From the NCBI RefSeq assembly GCF_003030345.1, contig NZ_CP028158.1, forward strand, positions 7,254,001 to 7,318,000: DNA of 64,000 nucleotides, given 5' to 3'. This DNA comes from Plantactinospora sp. BC1. Lineage in GTDB: Bacteria; Actinomycetota; Actinomycetes; Mycobacteriales; Micromonosporaceae. This document shows positions 53,251-62,703 of this stretch, piece by piece; position 1 is the stretch's first letter, and each line of letters opens with the position of its first letter. The position numbers and the translations under genes are program-made. The notes beneath the pieces are model-generated. The model saw only the letters and a list, made by a program, of their open reading frames with translations. It was not told where the DNA came from and made no database searches.

Positions 53251-54417
53251 ATGCCTGCATCCCGGGCGGCCCGCCGGGCCGGCCAGTTCTGCACCGGGCT
53301 CGGGGCGTTGATCGTCCTGATCGGACTGCTGGTCGGCGCGCCCCTCGCGCTGCTCGCCCTGGCCGGCAATCCGCTGCCGGACCACGTGCCGGGGCTCGAC
53401 GAGATCGGCACCGCGCTGACCAGCCGGGACGACGGTCAACTCTTCCTCCGGGCACTGGCGGTCGTCGGCTGGGCCGGCTGGGCCACCTTCGCCCTCTCGG
53501 TACTCGTCGAGATCCCGGCCCGGATCCTGCGCCGGCCGGCGATCCGGCTGCCCGGACTCGGCCGTCAGCAACGCTGGGCCGCGACCCTGGTCGGCTCGGT
53601 GGCGCTGGTCCTGGCGGTCAGCCCGGCCGCCACCGCCGCCAGCACCGTCCTCGGGCCGACGGCAGCGGCAGCAGCCGCCCAACCGGGCCTGGCAGGGCCA
53701 CCGGAGACGGCCGGGCAGCCGGTCGGCGTCGGGCAGGCGGCGCCCGGGGTGCAGCCGGTCAGCGGAGACGGGCCGGCGTCGGGGCCGGCGCCGCACTGGC
53801 TGGCGGCGGAACCGGCCTCCGGGCCCGCGCCGCAGTGGCTGGCCGGGAAGCCGGAGGAGCAGCCGGAGCCGGTCTACCGGGTGGAGAAGGGTGACTACCT
53901 GGGCCACATCGCCGGCCGCTACCTCGGCGACTTCGACCGCTATCCGGAACTGGCCCGACTCAACGAGATCCGCGATCCGGACCGGATCCGGCCGGGCCAG
54001 CTACTGAACCTGCCGCCGGCCGCCGAGGACCGGGGTGCCCGCCAGCACGCCACCGGGCTGGTCGCGACCCCGCCGCCGCCCGGTGGCTGGCCGCAGACCG
54101 TACCCGCCGACCCGGCGCCGAAGACCGGGCAACCGGAGGCCGGGCAGCCGGAGGCTCCGCAGCCACCGCCCGGTACCCGGCCTCCGGCCGAGCCGCCGCC
54201 CGCGCAGCCCTCCGGTGGTGACGACGACGGCACCACGTACCGGGTCACCGCCTCCCGGGCCGGTGCGGCGGAGGAACTGAACCGGCCACTCGCGGTCTCC
54301 GCGGTGATCGCCGTGGCCAGCATCGTCGGCGCGCAGGTCGGTGCGGTCTTCGGGCTGCGCAACCGCTCGGGCCGCCGGCCTTCCTTCGGCAACGGTCGAC
54401 ATCGGCAACACGACTGA
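53251..54417 (+). CDS. LysM-domain membrane protein closing the Tad operon
   Basis: A 388-residue protein. Three membrane segments (about 12-36, 68-90, 110-132) are followed by a Pro/Ala linker and one LysM domain (YRVEKGDYLGHIAGRYLGDF ... LARLNEIRDPDRIRPGQLLN, about 208-262). A second Pro-rich stretch ends in one last hydrophobic segment. Homologous proteins at the end of actinobacterial Tad loci are often much longer, with a transcriptional-activator-type domain; none is seen here. The LysM would bind peptidoglycan. Confidence 0.8.
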   Translation: MPASRAARRAGQFCTGLGALIVLIGLLVGAPLALLALAGNPLPDHVPGLDEIGTALTSRDDGQLFLRALAVVGWAGWATFALSVLVEIPARILRRPAIRLPGLGRQQRWAATLVGSVALVLAVSPAATAASTVLGPTAAAAAAQPGLAGPPETAGQPVGVGQAAPGVQPVSGDGPASGPAPHWLAAEPASGPAPQWLAGKPEEQPEPVYRVEKGDYLGHIAGRYLGDFDRYPELARLNEIRDPDRIRPGQLLNLPPAAEDRGARQHATGLVATPPPPGGWPQTVPADPAPKTGQPEAGQPEAPQPPPGTRPPAEPPPAQPSGGDDDGTTYRVTASRAGAAEELNRPLAVSAVIAVASIVGAQVGAVFGLRNRSGRRPSFGNGRHRQHD

Positions 54418-54451
54418 ACGGCAGGGACGGCCGGCCGGCCTGGGACAGCCG

Positions 54452-54676
54452 TCAGGCGACGGACAGGCCCTGTGCGGGTGTCCGGTCGGTCAGGACGCCG
54501 ACGTGGGCGACAAAGGCTCGCCACGGTTCAGGGCCGACGGTCAGCGCCGGACCGGCCGGATCCTTGCTGTCCCTGACCGCGACGACGCCGGGCAGGTTGG
54601 CCGCGACCTCTACGCAGGCACCACCGCTGCTGTTGCTCCGGCTGCTCTTCCGCCACTCCGCGTTGGTCAGGTCCAC
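54452..54676 (-). CDS. DUF397 protein paired with the XRE-DUF5753 regulator
   Basis: A 74-residue protein from GTG 54676: WRKSSRSNSSGGACVEVAAN and VRDSKDPAGPALTVGPEPW. Its start overlaps the regulator gene by 10 nt. Such pairs are typical of streptomycetes and relatives and act in development and secondary metabolism, or as toxin-antitoxin-like pairs in some proposals. Confidence 0.9.
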   Translation of the reverse strand: MDLTNAEWRKSSRSNSSGGACVEVAANLPGVVAVRDSKDPAGPALTVGPEPWRAFVAHVGVLTDRTPAQGLSVA

Positions 54677-55470
54677 GTCTCCGCCACCTCCGCTATCAAC
54701 TCGATCGACTGCTGGTGAGGGAGCGCCTCGCCCCGGATCGAGTCCCAGACATCGAGCATATGGTTCACGTAATCCGCACGGTCGACCATCTGCCCGTGGA
54801 AGTGGCCTTCGAAGTACGCGACCGGCTCACCGACCGGCGGGGTGGCGATGATGAACGGCCCGTCGAGCCCGGCGTACGCGCCGACTCTGGACGGTACGAC
54901 GTGGATCCGCACCTGAGGCAGGCTGGTACCGACCTTGACCAGGTGCAGGAGCTGTTCACGCATCACCGCAGGGCCGCCGATCGGTCGGCGCAGCGCGGAC
55001 TCGTCAAGAACGACCGTGAACAGCGGCGGCTTGTCCCGGGTCAGGATCTCCTGTCGGTCCAGCCGGGCGGTCACCTGCTGCTCGACCTCCTCGGTGGTGA
55101 GCAGGCCGGTGCTGGACAGCACGGTCCGGGCGTACGCCTCGGTCTGGAGAAGGCCCGGCACGTACGCCGGTTCGAACCAGCGCAGCGCTTTGGCCTCCTG
55201 CTCGACGCCGGCCCACTCACGGAAGTACTGAACGATGATCTCTCGGCTGATCCGCTTCTGGATCCGTTCGAACCGCCCGTCGGTGTCGAACAGCCTGTCG
55301 CAACGACGGGCGAAGTCCAGGCTCGGACGCCGCCCGCAGTTCTCCACCTTGGCCACCATCGCCTGGGAATAGTTGATCGCCTCGGCGAGCGCTTCCTGCG
55401 ACATACCTGCCGCCGACCTGGCGAGCCGCAGTTCCTCGGCGAAGTGTTCGAGCATGGGCGAGCGCTCCAT
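54667..55470 (-). CDS. XRE-family regulator with DUF5753 domain
   Basis: A 267-residue protein. The N-terminal HTH (about residues 10-65) contains SAAGMSQEALAEAINYSQAM and VAKVENCGRRPSLDFARRCD. The C-terminal DUF5753 domain includes FEPAYVPGLLQTEAYARTVL, VLDESALRRPIGG and VAYFEGHFHGQMV. ATG 55470 has GGAGGA upstream. Followed by its DUF397 partner. The remnant at 16914-17000 is the tail of a related gene. Confidence 0.93.
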   Translation of the reverse strand: MERSPMLEHFAEELRLARSAAGMSQEALAEAINYSQAMVAKVENCGRRPSLDFARRCDRLFDTDGRFERIQKRISREIIVQYFREWAGVEQEAKALRWFEPAYVPGLLQTEAYARTVLSSTGLLTTEEVEQQVTARLDRQEILTRDKPPLFTVVLDESALRRPIGGPAVMREQLLHLVKVGTSLPQVRIHVVPSRVGAYAGLDGPFIIATPPVGEPVAYFEGHFHGQMVDRADYVNHMLDVWDSIRGEALPHQQSIELIAEVAETWT

Positions 55471-55648
55471 GGAGTCCTCCGGGCGATACGGGTGACATGC
55501 GGCCCACGCCGATGCAGAACGCCGTACCGGGAGTGCAGCGCGCATATCCGCTGATGCAGACGGATGTAAACCCTGCACAGGCTAGCGCCACGAACTCCGG
55601 AAAGAAACGTCTCGATTGCGGAACGTAAGGGCCAAGTATGGACTGTCC

Positions 55649-56497
55649 TCAGGGCAGGCGGGTCTGTAGGACGCCGCCGACCACCCGGGTGGGCAGGACC
55701 TGCTGGTCGGTGCTGGCCGGGCCGTGCACCACCTCGCCGCCGTCCAGCTCGAACATGCTGCCGTGCCAGGGGCACTTCACGCAGGTCCGCCCGTTCTCCT
55801 GGACGACCTCGCCGGCACCGAGCGGGCCGCTCTGGTGGGCGCAGCGTTCCAGCATCACCGTGACGTCGTCGCCCTGCCGGTAGACGATGACCGCGATGTC
55901 GTCGATCCGGCGGGTCAGCAGTTCCTTCTCCGGCAGCGCGGACATGTCCGCCAGCGCGTGCCAGCCGTCCTCGATCCGGCGCAGGTCCGGCACGCCCTGG
56001 TTGACGTTGGCCGCCTGCTTGTAGGCGAGGTGCCCGCCGATGAATCCGCCGCTGCCGACGGCGGCCAGGCCCAGGTAGCCGAGGGTACGGCCGAGGCCGC
56101 GCCGCCCGGAGAGTCGGGCGGCCAGCGAGCCGGCGTACATCGCGATGGCGACGCCGTTGGCGAGCGCGTGCACCAGGCCCACCCGCTGCTGCTCCCGGGA
56201 GAGTGCCCCCCAGTCGTTCCAGCCGGAGATCGCGGTCGGCACCGCGACGGCCGTGCCGACCGCCACCAGGGTGGTGGCGGCGCGCCGCTGGTTCGGCATC
56301 AGGTCCAGCACCGCGGTACTCATCCAGGCGCCGATCGGCACCTGCACCAGCGCCGGATGCAGCGGATGCCCGATCGGCACCCCGTGCAGGAGGTCGCGTA
56401 GCCACTGCGGCCGGATCGCTGCGGCGACGACCCGCTGCATGCGTTCCGCCGTCCGGTCCAGGCCGGTCGCCTGCTCAAGTTTCAGGATTGCTCGCAC
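55649..56497 (-). CDS. DUF2231 membrane domain fused to a Rieske [2Fe-2S] domain
   Basis: A 282-residue protein. The N-terminal part has several membrane helices with the DUF2231 motif HPLHPALVQVPIGAWMSTAV. The C-terminal ~100 residues form a Rieske domain with ligands in CAHQSGPLG and CPWHGSMFE (C-x-H and C-x2-H). It could pass electrons at the membrane. ATG 56497. It lies back to back with the epimerase gene; substrate not evident. Confidence 0.88.
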   Translation of the reverse strand: MRAILKLEQATGLDRTAERMQRVVAAAIRPQWLRDLLHGVPIGHPLHPALVQVPIGAWMSTAVLDLMPNQRRAATTLVAVGTAVAVPTAISGWNDWGALSREQQRVGLVHALANGVAIAMYAGSLAARLSGRRGLGRTLGYLGLAAVGSGGFIGGHLAYKQAANVNQGVPDLRRIEDGWHALADMSALPEKELLTRRIDDIAVIVYRQGDDVTVMLERCAHQSGPLGAGEVVQENGRTCVKCPWHGSMFELDGGEVVHGPASTDQQVLPTRVVGGVLQTRLP

Positions 56498-56604
56498 CGA
56501 CCCGGACTACCCGGCGCCTGGCCGGACAAACCTCGCGGCTCGACGGAGCCGTCCGATATCACCCGGCCGGGTTACCCGGGCGTCCTCCGGGTAGACCGGC
56601 CGAC

Positions 56605-57648
56605 ATGCGGATCGCGATCACCGGGGCCACCGGCAACGTCGGTACGGCGTTGCTGCGTCGGCTGGCCCGCGAGTCGGACATCGAGGTGATCGGCATCGCC
56701 CGGCGCTGCCCGCCGCCGGACGCCGGGCCGCCGTACGACCGGGTGCGGTGGCACGCCGCCGATCTCGGGGACCCCGCCTGCCTGCACTCGCTCGCCGAGC
56801 GGCTCGCCGGGGTGGACGCGGTGGTGCACCTGGCCTGGCAGATCCAGCCCGGTCACCACCGGGCGCGGCTGCGCCAGACCAACATCAACGGCAGCCGGCA
56901 CGTCCTCAACGCGATGCTGGCGGCCGGGGTACCGAAGCTGGTGTACGCGTCGTCGGTCGGGACGTACGCCCCCGGGCCGAAGGACCGGCGGGTCGACGAG
57001 AACTGGCCGGTCACCGGCGTCGGCCGCTCCGGTTACAGCGTCGACAAGGCGGCCGTGGAGGCGATGCTCGCCGACGCCGAGCGGGACTATCCGGTACTCC
57101 GGGTCACCCGGCTGCGCACCGCGCTGGTGCTCCAGCACGACGCCGGTGCCGAGGTCACCCGCTACTTCCTGGGCCGGTTCGCCCCGGTCTCGCTGCTCCG
57201 CTCGGGGCGGCTGCCGGTGGTACCGAGGCACCGGCGGCTCCGGGTCCAGGTGGTGCACGCGGACGACGCCGCCGAGGCGTACCTGCGGGCGTTGCGCAGC
57301 GACCGGACCGGCGCGTTCAACATCGCCGCCGAGCCGGTGGTGGACGGGCCGCTGGTCGCGGCGGAGCTGGGCGGTTGGGCGGCGCCGCTGCCGTTGACGC
57401 TGCTCCGGCTGCTGGCCCGGGCCGCCTGGTGGACCCGGCTGGTACCGATGGACGAGGGTTGGCTGGAGATGGGTGCGGCGGTACCGCTGCTGGACTGCTC
57501 GCGGGCCGAGCGGGAGTTGGGCTGGCGACCCCGGCGGGACGCCCGGGACGCGCTGCGGGACCTGCTCACCGGGATCGCCGCCGGCTCGGGGACGACGAGC
57601 CCGCCGTTGCGGCCGACGGAACGGTTCGCCGACCGTCAGGCGGCCTGA
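56605..57648 (+). CDS. NAD(P)-dependent sugar epimerase/dehydratase
   Basis: A 347-residue extended SDR. The cofactor loop ITGATGNVGTALL is at the N-terminus. The catalytic Ser/Tyr/Lys are in YASSVGTYAPG and GYSVDKAAVEAM (Y-x3-K). The substrate is unknown; many such proteins act in cell-envelope or secondary metabolism. ATG 56605 is used because family similarity starts there. Confidence 0.88.
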   Translation: MRIAITGATGNVGTALLRRLARESDIEVIGIARRCPPPDAGPPYDRVRWHAADLGDPACLHSLAERLAGVDAVVHLAWQIQPGHHRARLRQTNINGSRHVLNAMLAAGVPKLVYASSVGTYAPGPKDRRVDENWPVTGVGRSGYSVDKAAVEAMLADAERDYPVLRVTRLRTALVLQHDAGAEVTRYFLGRFAPVSLLRSGRLPVVPRHRRLRVQVVHADDAAEAYLRALRSDRTGAFNIAAEPVVDGPLVAAELGGWAAPLPLTLLRLLARAAWWTRLVPMDEGWLEMGAAVPLLDCSRAERELGWRPRRDARDALRDLLTGIAAGSGTTSPPLRPTERFADRQAA

Positions 57649-57679
57649 CGTGGCACAGTCGAGCCTCATGGAGGGCGTC

Positions 57680-58039
57680 ATGGACCGGACCCGGGTGCAG
57701 GACTGGATCGTCGGCTACGAGCGGGCCTGGCGTGCGCCGGGCACCGAACCGCTCTCCGCGCTCTTCACCCCGGACGCGAGCTACCTGCCGGGGCCCTACC
57801 AGCGGCCGGTGGTCGGCCTGCACGACATCGGCGAGATGTGGGAGGCCGAGCGGGAGGGGCCGGACGAGGAGTTCGAGATGACCAGCCAGATCGTCGCGGT
57901 GGACGGCGACGTCGGGGTGGCCCGGATCGAGGTCCGGTACGGCAACGGCGAGGAGTTCCGGGACCTCTGGATCATGACTTTCGCCGGAGACGGCCGGTGC
58001 GCGGCGTTCGAGGAGTGGCCCTTCTCGCCGCCCTCCTGA
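57680..58039 (+). CDS. SnoaL-like (NTF2-fold) protein
   Basis: A 119-residue protein, MDRTRVQDWIVGYERAWRAP, LFTPDASYLPGPYQRPVVGL, with the curved-sheet NTF2 pattern. ATG 57680 is favoured over ATG 57668 because GGAGGG lies just ahead of it. It follows the epimerase by about 30 nt. The function is unknown; SnoaL-like folds act as polyketide cyclases or ligand binders. Confidence 0.8.
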   Translation: MDRTRVQDWIVGYERAWRAPGTEPLSALFTPDASYLPGPYQRPVVGLHDIGEMWEAEREGPDEEFEMTSQIVAVDGDVGVARIEVRYGNGEEFRDLWIMTFAGDGRCAAFEEWPFSPPS

Positions 58040-58085
58040 CCAGCCGGCACCGGCCGCCCCGACACGTCCCCGGGAACGTCTTCCG

Positions 58086-59273
58086 TCAGCGCATGCCCAG
58101 CACCGCCTGGACGATGGCCCCGGTGACCGGGTTCTGGCCGTCGCCCTTGGCGTCGGTCGAGGTCACCGAGTAGGCGACCCGGAACGAGCCGTCCCGGGTG
58201 CCGGCGAGCGCGGCGGAGTAGCCGTACCGGGAGCCGGACTTGACCCAGAGGGTTTCCCCGGTCGGCAGCCGGAAGGCGGTCAGCCCGACGCTGTAGAGCG
58301 CGGGTCCGCCGTCGACGTCGTCGACCGCCGGCAGGGTGAACATCTCGGCGAGCTGGGCGGCCGGGAGCAGCCGGCCGCCGAACAGCGCTTCGGCGAAGGT
58401 GTCCAGGTCGGCCAGGGTCGAGATCAGGTCACCGGCGGCCGGGGTGATGCTCTGGTTCCAGTTCGTCACGTCGACCAGCGTGCCGGTCCCGTTCCGGGTC
58501 ACGCTCTGGTAGCCGTGTGCGTGCGGACCGCGGATCGTCGGGTCGTCGCCGGGGACGTACGTGTCGTGCAGGCCGAGCGGCTGGAAGATCTGCCTGCGCA
58601 TCTCCCGGGCGTACGAGTGGCCGGTCACCTTCTCGATCAGCATCCCGGCGACGATGTAACCCATGTTGGTGTACTGCTGCTTCTTCCCGGGGTCGAACGC
58701 GCGCTCGTTGCGCAGTCCGAGCCGGACGAGCTGCTCGGGCGTCCACCGGTCGTAGCGGTGCGCGAGCGCCCACTCGATGTCGTCCGGGAGGGTCGGGCTG
58801 GGCAGTCCGCTGGTGTGGTCGAGCAGTTGCCGTACGGTCACCGTCGGATAGTCGGCGGGCAGCAGGCCCGGCAGGTACCGCTGGACCGGGGCGCCCAGGT
58901 CGATCCGGCCCTCGGCGGCGAGCTTGAGCACCACCGTGGCGGTGAACACCTTGGTCACGCTGCCGATCCGGAACCGGGCGTTGCGCGGCACCGGCGCCTC
59001 GGTGCGCAGCCTCGCCACACCGGTGGCGCCGGTCCAGCAGCCGTCGGGGGTGGTCACCCGGACCTGCGCGCTGGTCGCCACCGCCTCGTCGGGAAGGCCG
59101 GCCATCGCCTGTTCCAGGGCGGCCGTCTCCAGGTGGCCGGCCGGGCAGGCCGCGGGTCTGTGCCGGGTCGCGGCCGGGCCGGCGGCGCTCGCGGGCGAGG
59201 CGAGCGGGGCGGCGCCGAGTGCGGCGGCGGCCACCAGGGCGACGGCGCGGGTACGACCCTTGCTGATCTTCAT
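58086..59273 (-). CDS. Secreted serine hydrolase (beta-lactamase/DD-peptidase family)
   Basis: A 395-residue protein. Signal peptide to about SPASAAG (residue 31). Catalytic SxxK is SVTKVFT (with Ser nucleophile and Lys), YxN is YTNMGY, and the third box is KSGSRYGYS. This matches class C beta-lactamase/D-Ala-D-Ala carboxypeptidase-like esterases (family S12). It likely acts on peptidoglycan or small esters outside the membrane. ATG 59273. Confidence 0.9.
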   Translation of the reverse strand: MKISKGRTRAVALVAAAALGAAPLASPASAAGPAATRHRPAACPAGHLETAALEQAMAGLPDEAVATSAQVRVTTPDGCWTGATGVARLRTEAPVPRNARFRIGSVTKVFTATVVLKLAAEGRIDLGAPVQRYLPGLLPADYPTVTVRQLLDHTSGLPSPTLPDDIEWALAHRYDRWTPEQLVRLGLRNERAFDPGKKQQYTNMGYIVAGMLIEKVTGHSYAREMRRQIFQPLGLHDTYVPGDDPTIRGPHAHGYQSVTRNGTGTLVDVTNWNQSITPAAGDLISTLADLDTFAEALFGGRLLPAAQLAEMFTLPAVDDVDGGPALYSVGLTAFRLPTGETLWVKSGSRYGYSAALAGTRDGSFRVAYSVTSTDAKGDGQNPVTGAIVQAVLGMR

Positions 59274-59397
59274 CGTCCGAGTCTCTTGCCGTACCGCACC
59301 TCCGGACATCCGGTCACTGCCCTGGCCTGACCCCGAAGCCACCACCTAGGGGTCCGGTACCGTCGGCCGCGACGACACGGCACGCGGGGGGAACGGC

Positions 59398-59973
59398 ATG
59401 ACGGTCCGGGACGACGGCAACGGTGGCGGCAACGACGGCAACGGTGGCGGCGACAGCAACGGTGGCGGCGACGGCGGTGCCGAGGTTCTCGCGGTCGGCC
59501 AGCCGGTGACCGTCCGCCTGGTCAAGGCTCCCCGGCCGGACCTGAGCTATCCCGCGTCGGTGCTCTCCGACGACGGCACCCACCTGGTGGTCCGGGCTCC
59601 CTGGGGCAAGGACGTCGTCCGGGACATGGGCTTCGTCCGGTTCGTGCCGGGCGACGTCTGGACCGAGCACTACTGGCGGGACCGGTGGTACTCGGTCAAG
59701 GAGGTGTACGACGCCGCCGGCACCCTCAAGGGCTGGTACTGCGACGTGTCCCGGCCGGCGACCGTCCGGGACGGCGTGGTCGTGGTGCCGGACCTGGACC
59801 TCGACCTGTGGGTCTCCGCCGACCTGAGCCAGGTGCTCCGGCTCGACGAGGACGAGTTCGTCGCCAGCGGCCTGCCCGAGCGGGAGCCGCAGACGGCCGC
59901 CCGGGCCCGGCAGGCCCTCGACGAGCTGGCCGAACTGGCCGTCAGCGGCTTCGACACGATCACCGGCCGGTAA
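59398..59973 (+). CDS. DUF402 protein with Gly/Asn-rich N-terminal tail
   Basis: A 191-residue cytoplasmic protein. Residues 6-30 are an N-G-G-G-rich repeat (in-frame ~15-bp repeats in DNA). The remainder is DUF402 with WTEHYWRDRWYSVKEVYDAA, GWYCDVSRPATV and VPDLDLDLWV, similar to nucleoside phosphatase-like/RNA-binding FAU-1 relatives. Function here unknown. Confidence 0.85.
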   Translation: MTVRDDGNGGGNDGNGGGDSNGGGDGGAEVLAVGQPVTVRLVKAPRPDLSYPASVLSDDGTHLVVRAPWGKDVVRDMGFVRFVPGDVWTEHYWRDRWYSVKEVYDAAGTLKGWYCDVSRPATVRDGVVVVPDLDLDLWVSADLSQVLRLDEDEFVASGLPEREPQTAARARQALDELAELAVSGFDTITGR

Positions 59974-60015
59974 CCCGCTCGCCTTCGGGGCGGCCCGGGC
60001 CGGAGGATGATCGGC

Positions 60016-61002
60016 ATGTCCGGGACGTACACCTGCACCGTGGGCCCGTCGGGGGCGGAGCCGGCGCGGGCCGGCGTGGGCCGGCTCGCCGCCCTGGCCG
60101 GGCCGGACGCGGTGCCGCCGCCGCTGCTGATGCTGCTCGGCATGGTCTCCACGCAGGTCGGCGCGGCGATCGCCACCCAGCTGTTCCGGACCACCAGCCC
60201 CGGCGGTACGACCGCACTGCGGCTCGGCTTCGGCGCCCTGGTGCTGCTCGCGGTGGCCCGGCCGGCACTGCGGCTCGGCTGGCGCACCGCCGGGCTGGTC
60301 GCGGCGTTCGGGGTGGCGATGGCCGGGATGAACTTCGCCTTCTACACCGCCCTGCAACGGGTGCCGCTCGGCATCGCGGTCACCATCGCGTTCACCGGCC
60401 CGCTGCTGGTCTCGGTCGCGACCAGCCGTCGGGCCCGGGACCTCGGCTGGGTCGTACTGGCCGGGCTGGGGGTGGCGCTGCTCGCCGGCCTGCTCGACCT
60501 CGGCACCCTGACCGGCTCCGGCTCCGGTGGCGGTGGCGGTGGCGGCCCGGACGGGACGGGCCGGCTCGACGGTACGGCGCTGCTCTGCTGCGGGCTCATC
60601 GCGCTGGGCTGGGCCGGTTACGTCGTGCTCGGCAAGGCGGTCAGCACCCGGCTGGGCGGCAGTCGGGGCCTCGCCCTCGGCATGGCGGTCGGAGCGGTCT
60701 GCGTACTGCCGTTCGGGATCGCCGGCAGCGGAACGGCGCTGTTCGACCCGTGGACCATGACGCTGGGGCTCGGCGTCGCGCTGCTCTCCTCGGTGCTGCC
60801 GTACTCGGCCGAGATGGCGGCACTGCGCCGGATGCCGGCCCGGGTCTTCGCGGTACTGCTCAGCCTGGAACCGGCGATCGCGGCGCTGGTCGGCCTCGCC
60901 CTGCTGCACGAGACGCTGGGCTGGCCGCAGCTGCTCGGCATCGGCTGTGTCGTCGCCGCCTCGCTGGGCGCCCTCACCGGCCGGTCGGGGCGGACCGGCT
61001 GA
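60016..61002 (+). CDS. EamA-family (drug/metabolite) transporter
   Basis: A 328-residue polytopic membrane protein with ten predicted segments in two repeats (AIATQLFRTTSPGGTTALRL and later LPYSAEMAALRRMPARVFAV). RhtA/YddG-like; likely exports amino acids or metabolites. ATG 60016 has GGAGG 9 nt upstream. A GSGSGGGGGGPDG linker lies between the two halves. An extra hydrophilic N-terminal tail (~35 residues) is present. Confidence 0.88.
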   Translation: MSGTYTCTVGPSGAEPARAGVGRLAALAGPDAVPPPLLMLLGMVSTQVGAAIATQLFRTTSPGGTTALRLGFGALVLLAVARPALRLGWRTAGLVAAFGVAMAGMNFAFYTALQRVPLGIAVTIAFTGPLLVSVATSRRARDLGWVVLAGLGVALLAGLLDLGTLTGSGSGGGGGGGPDGTGRLDGTALLCCGLIALGWAGYVVLGKAVSTRLGGSRGLALGMAVGAVCVLPFGIAGSGTALFDPWTMTLGLGVALLSSVLPYSAEMAALRRMPARVFAVLLSLEPAIAALVGLALLHETLGWPQLLGIGCVVAASLGALTGRSGRTG

Positions 61003-61060
61003 GACCGACCGGCGATATTGGGGGGTGCGGAGCCGGGGAGTGGGACGGCATCCTTGTTCG

Positions 61061-61828
61061 GTGGGCGTACGAGTTGAGCAGAACGGTCCGGTGCGGACGG
61101 TCGTACTGTCCCGGCCGGAGACCAGGAACGCGGTGGACGGCCCGACCGCGCGGGAGCTGGCCGCCGCGTTCCGGAGCTTCGACGTCGACCGGGAAGCCTC
61201 GGTCGGGGTGCTCTGGGGCGAGGGCGGCACGTTCTGTTCCGGCGCCGACCTGAAGGCGATCACCACACCCAGCGGCAACCGGGTCGAGCCGGAGGGGGAC
61301 GGCCCGATGGGCCCGACCCGGATGCGACTCGGCAAGCCGGTGATCGCCGCCGTCTCCGGGTACGCCGTCGCGGGCGGGTTGGAGTTGGCGCTCTGGTGCG
61401 ACCTGCGGGTCGCCGAGTCCGACGCGGTGTTCGGGGTGTTCAGCCGACGGTGGGGCGTACCGCTGATCGACGGCGGGACGGTGCGGCTGGCCCGGCTGAT
61501 CGGGCAGAGCCGGGCGATGGACCTGATCCTGACCGGTCGACCCGTCCCGGCTCCGGAGGCGTACGAGATGGGGCTGGTCAACCGGCTCGTCGAGCCGGGC
61601 GAGGCACGGGCCGCCGCCGAGGCGCTGGCCGCCGAGATCGCCGGCTTCCCGCAGACCTGCCTGCGCAACGACCGGCTCTCCGTGCTGGCCGCCGCCGGTC
61701 GGCCGGAGGAGGAAGCCATGCGCACCGAGTTGGCGTACGGGATGAACTCGCTCGCCACCGACGCCACCGAGGGGGTGGCCCGGTTCACCTCGGGCGAGGG
61801 CCGGCACGGGTCGTACACCCCGGCGTGA
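61061..61828 (+). CDS. Enoyl-CoA hydratase/isomerase family protein
   Basis: A 255-residue crotonase-fold enzyme: FCSGADLKAI and the oxyanion loop AVAGGLELALWCDLRVAE. The usual Glu pair is only partly seen (FGVFSRRWGVPLIDGGTVRL, where a Glu is replaced by Asp/Gly), so it may be a non-hydratase crotonase. GTG 61061 has a weak ribosome binding site; nearby alternatives are possible. Confidence 0.85.
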   Translation: MGVRVEQNGPVRTVVLSRPETRNAVDGPTARELAAAFRSFDVDREASVGVLWGEGGTFCSGADLKAITTPSGNRVEPEGDGPMGPTRMRLGKPVIAAVSGYAVAGGLELALWCDLRVAESDAVFGVFSRRWGVPLIDGGTVRLARLIGQSRAMDLILTGRPVPAPEAYEMGLVNRLVEPGEARAAAEALAAEIAGFPQTCLRNDRLSVLAAAGRPEEEAMRTELAYGMNSLATDATEGVARFTSGEGRHGSYTPA

Positions 61829-61870
61829 CGCCCGGCCGGCGGGCGGCTCGGACCGGTGGGCGGCTCGGGG

Positions 61871-62464
61871 TCAGGCCGGCAGCGCCGGCAGCGGCGGGAG
61901 TGGGAGGGGCAGCGCGGGCAGGTCGTCGATGCTGCTGCCGACGTGGTCCTTGCGCTCGCAGTACGCGGCGAACTCCTCGTCGGTCTTCCGGCCGAAGTAG
62001 TCGGCGTGCAGCGTCCGCTCCTCCCGGTAGTCCATGAACGGGACGGAGTAGCCGCAACTGTCGCTGATCCGCCCTGCGGTGACCAGCACGATCGCCCGCA
62101 GTCCCGGCGAGCCGGACTGCTCCGGGAAGTGCCGGATCAGCTCCGCCCACCGGGGGTCGTCCCGGAACACCGCCTCGCCCCGGCCGTGCACCCGGACGAT
62201 GTTCGGCGGGCCCTCGAAGGCGCACCACATCAGCGTGATCCGGCCGTTCTCCCGCAGGTGCGCGACGGTCTCCGCCCCGCTGCCACCGAAGTCGAGATAT
62301 GCCACGGTCCGCTCGTCGAGCACCGCGAGCGACCCGGCGAGCCCCTTCGGCGAGAGGTTGACGTGCCCGTCGGCGGCGAGCGGCGCGGTCGCCACGAAGA
62401 AGACCTTCTGCTGCTCGATGAAGGTGCGTAACCTGCCGTCGATCCGGTCGTACGTCTTTCCCAT
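61871..62464 (-). CDS. Pyridoxamine-5'-phosphate-oxidase-like FMN/F420-binding protein
   Basis: A 197-residue protein. The FMN-binding split barrel starts near FFVATAPLAADGHVNLSPKG; then TVAYLDFGGSGAETVAHLRE and NGRITLMWCAFEGPPNIVRV. C-terminal Leu/Pro run. The cofactor (FMN or F420) cannot be decided from sequence alone; F420 is plausible in an actinobacterium. ATG 62464. Confidence 0.85.
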   Translation of the reverse strand: MGKTYDRIDGRLRTFIEQQKVFFVATAPLAADGHVNLSPKGLAGSLAVLDERTVAYLDFGGSGAETVAHLRENGRITLMWCAFEGPPNIVRVHGRGEAVFRDDPRWAELIRHFPEQSGSPGLRAIVLVTAGRISDSCGYSVPFMDYREERTLHADYFGRKTDEEFAAYCERKDHVGSSIDDLPALPLPLPPLPALPA

Positions 62465-62703
62465 CTGGCCATCCTCCCTGCTGAGCCCCGGCCCACCGTA
62501 GTCGCGCCGGGCAACTCCCCCCGGTCGGGAGAGGGCGGTGCGCCACCTCGGGCCGGCGGGTCAGCCCGGCGGTGAGCCCGCCGGCGGCGGGGTCGGCGTC
62601 CCCACCGCCGGCGTGCACCACCGCGACACCGGTGAGGTCGGCGTACCCACCGGAGCCGGCACCGCCACGGGGGCGGTGGCCGCCACGCCCGGCCCGCGTA
62701 CCG

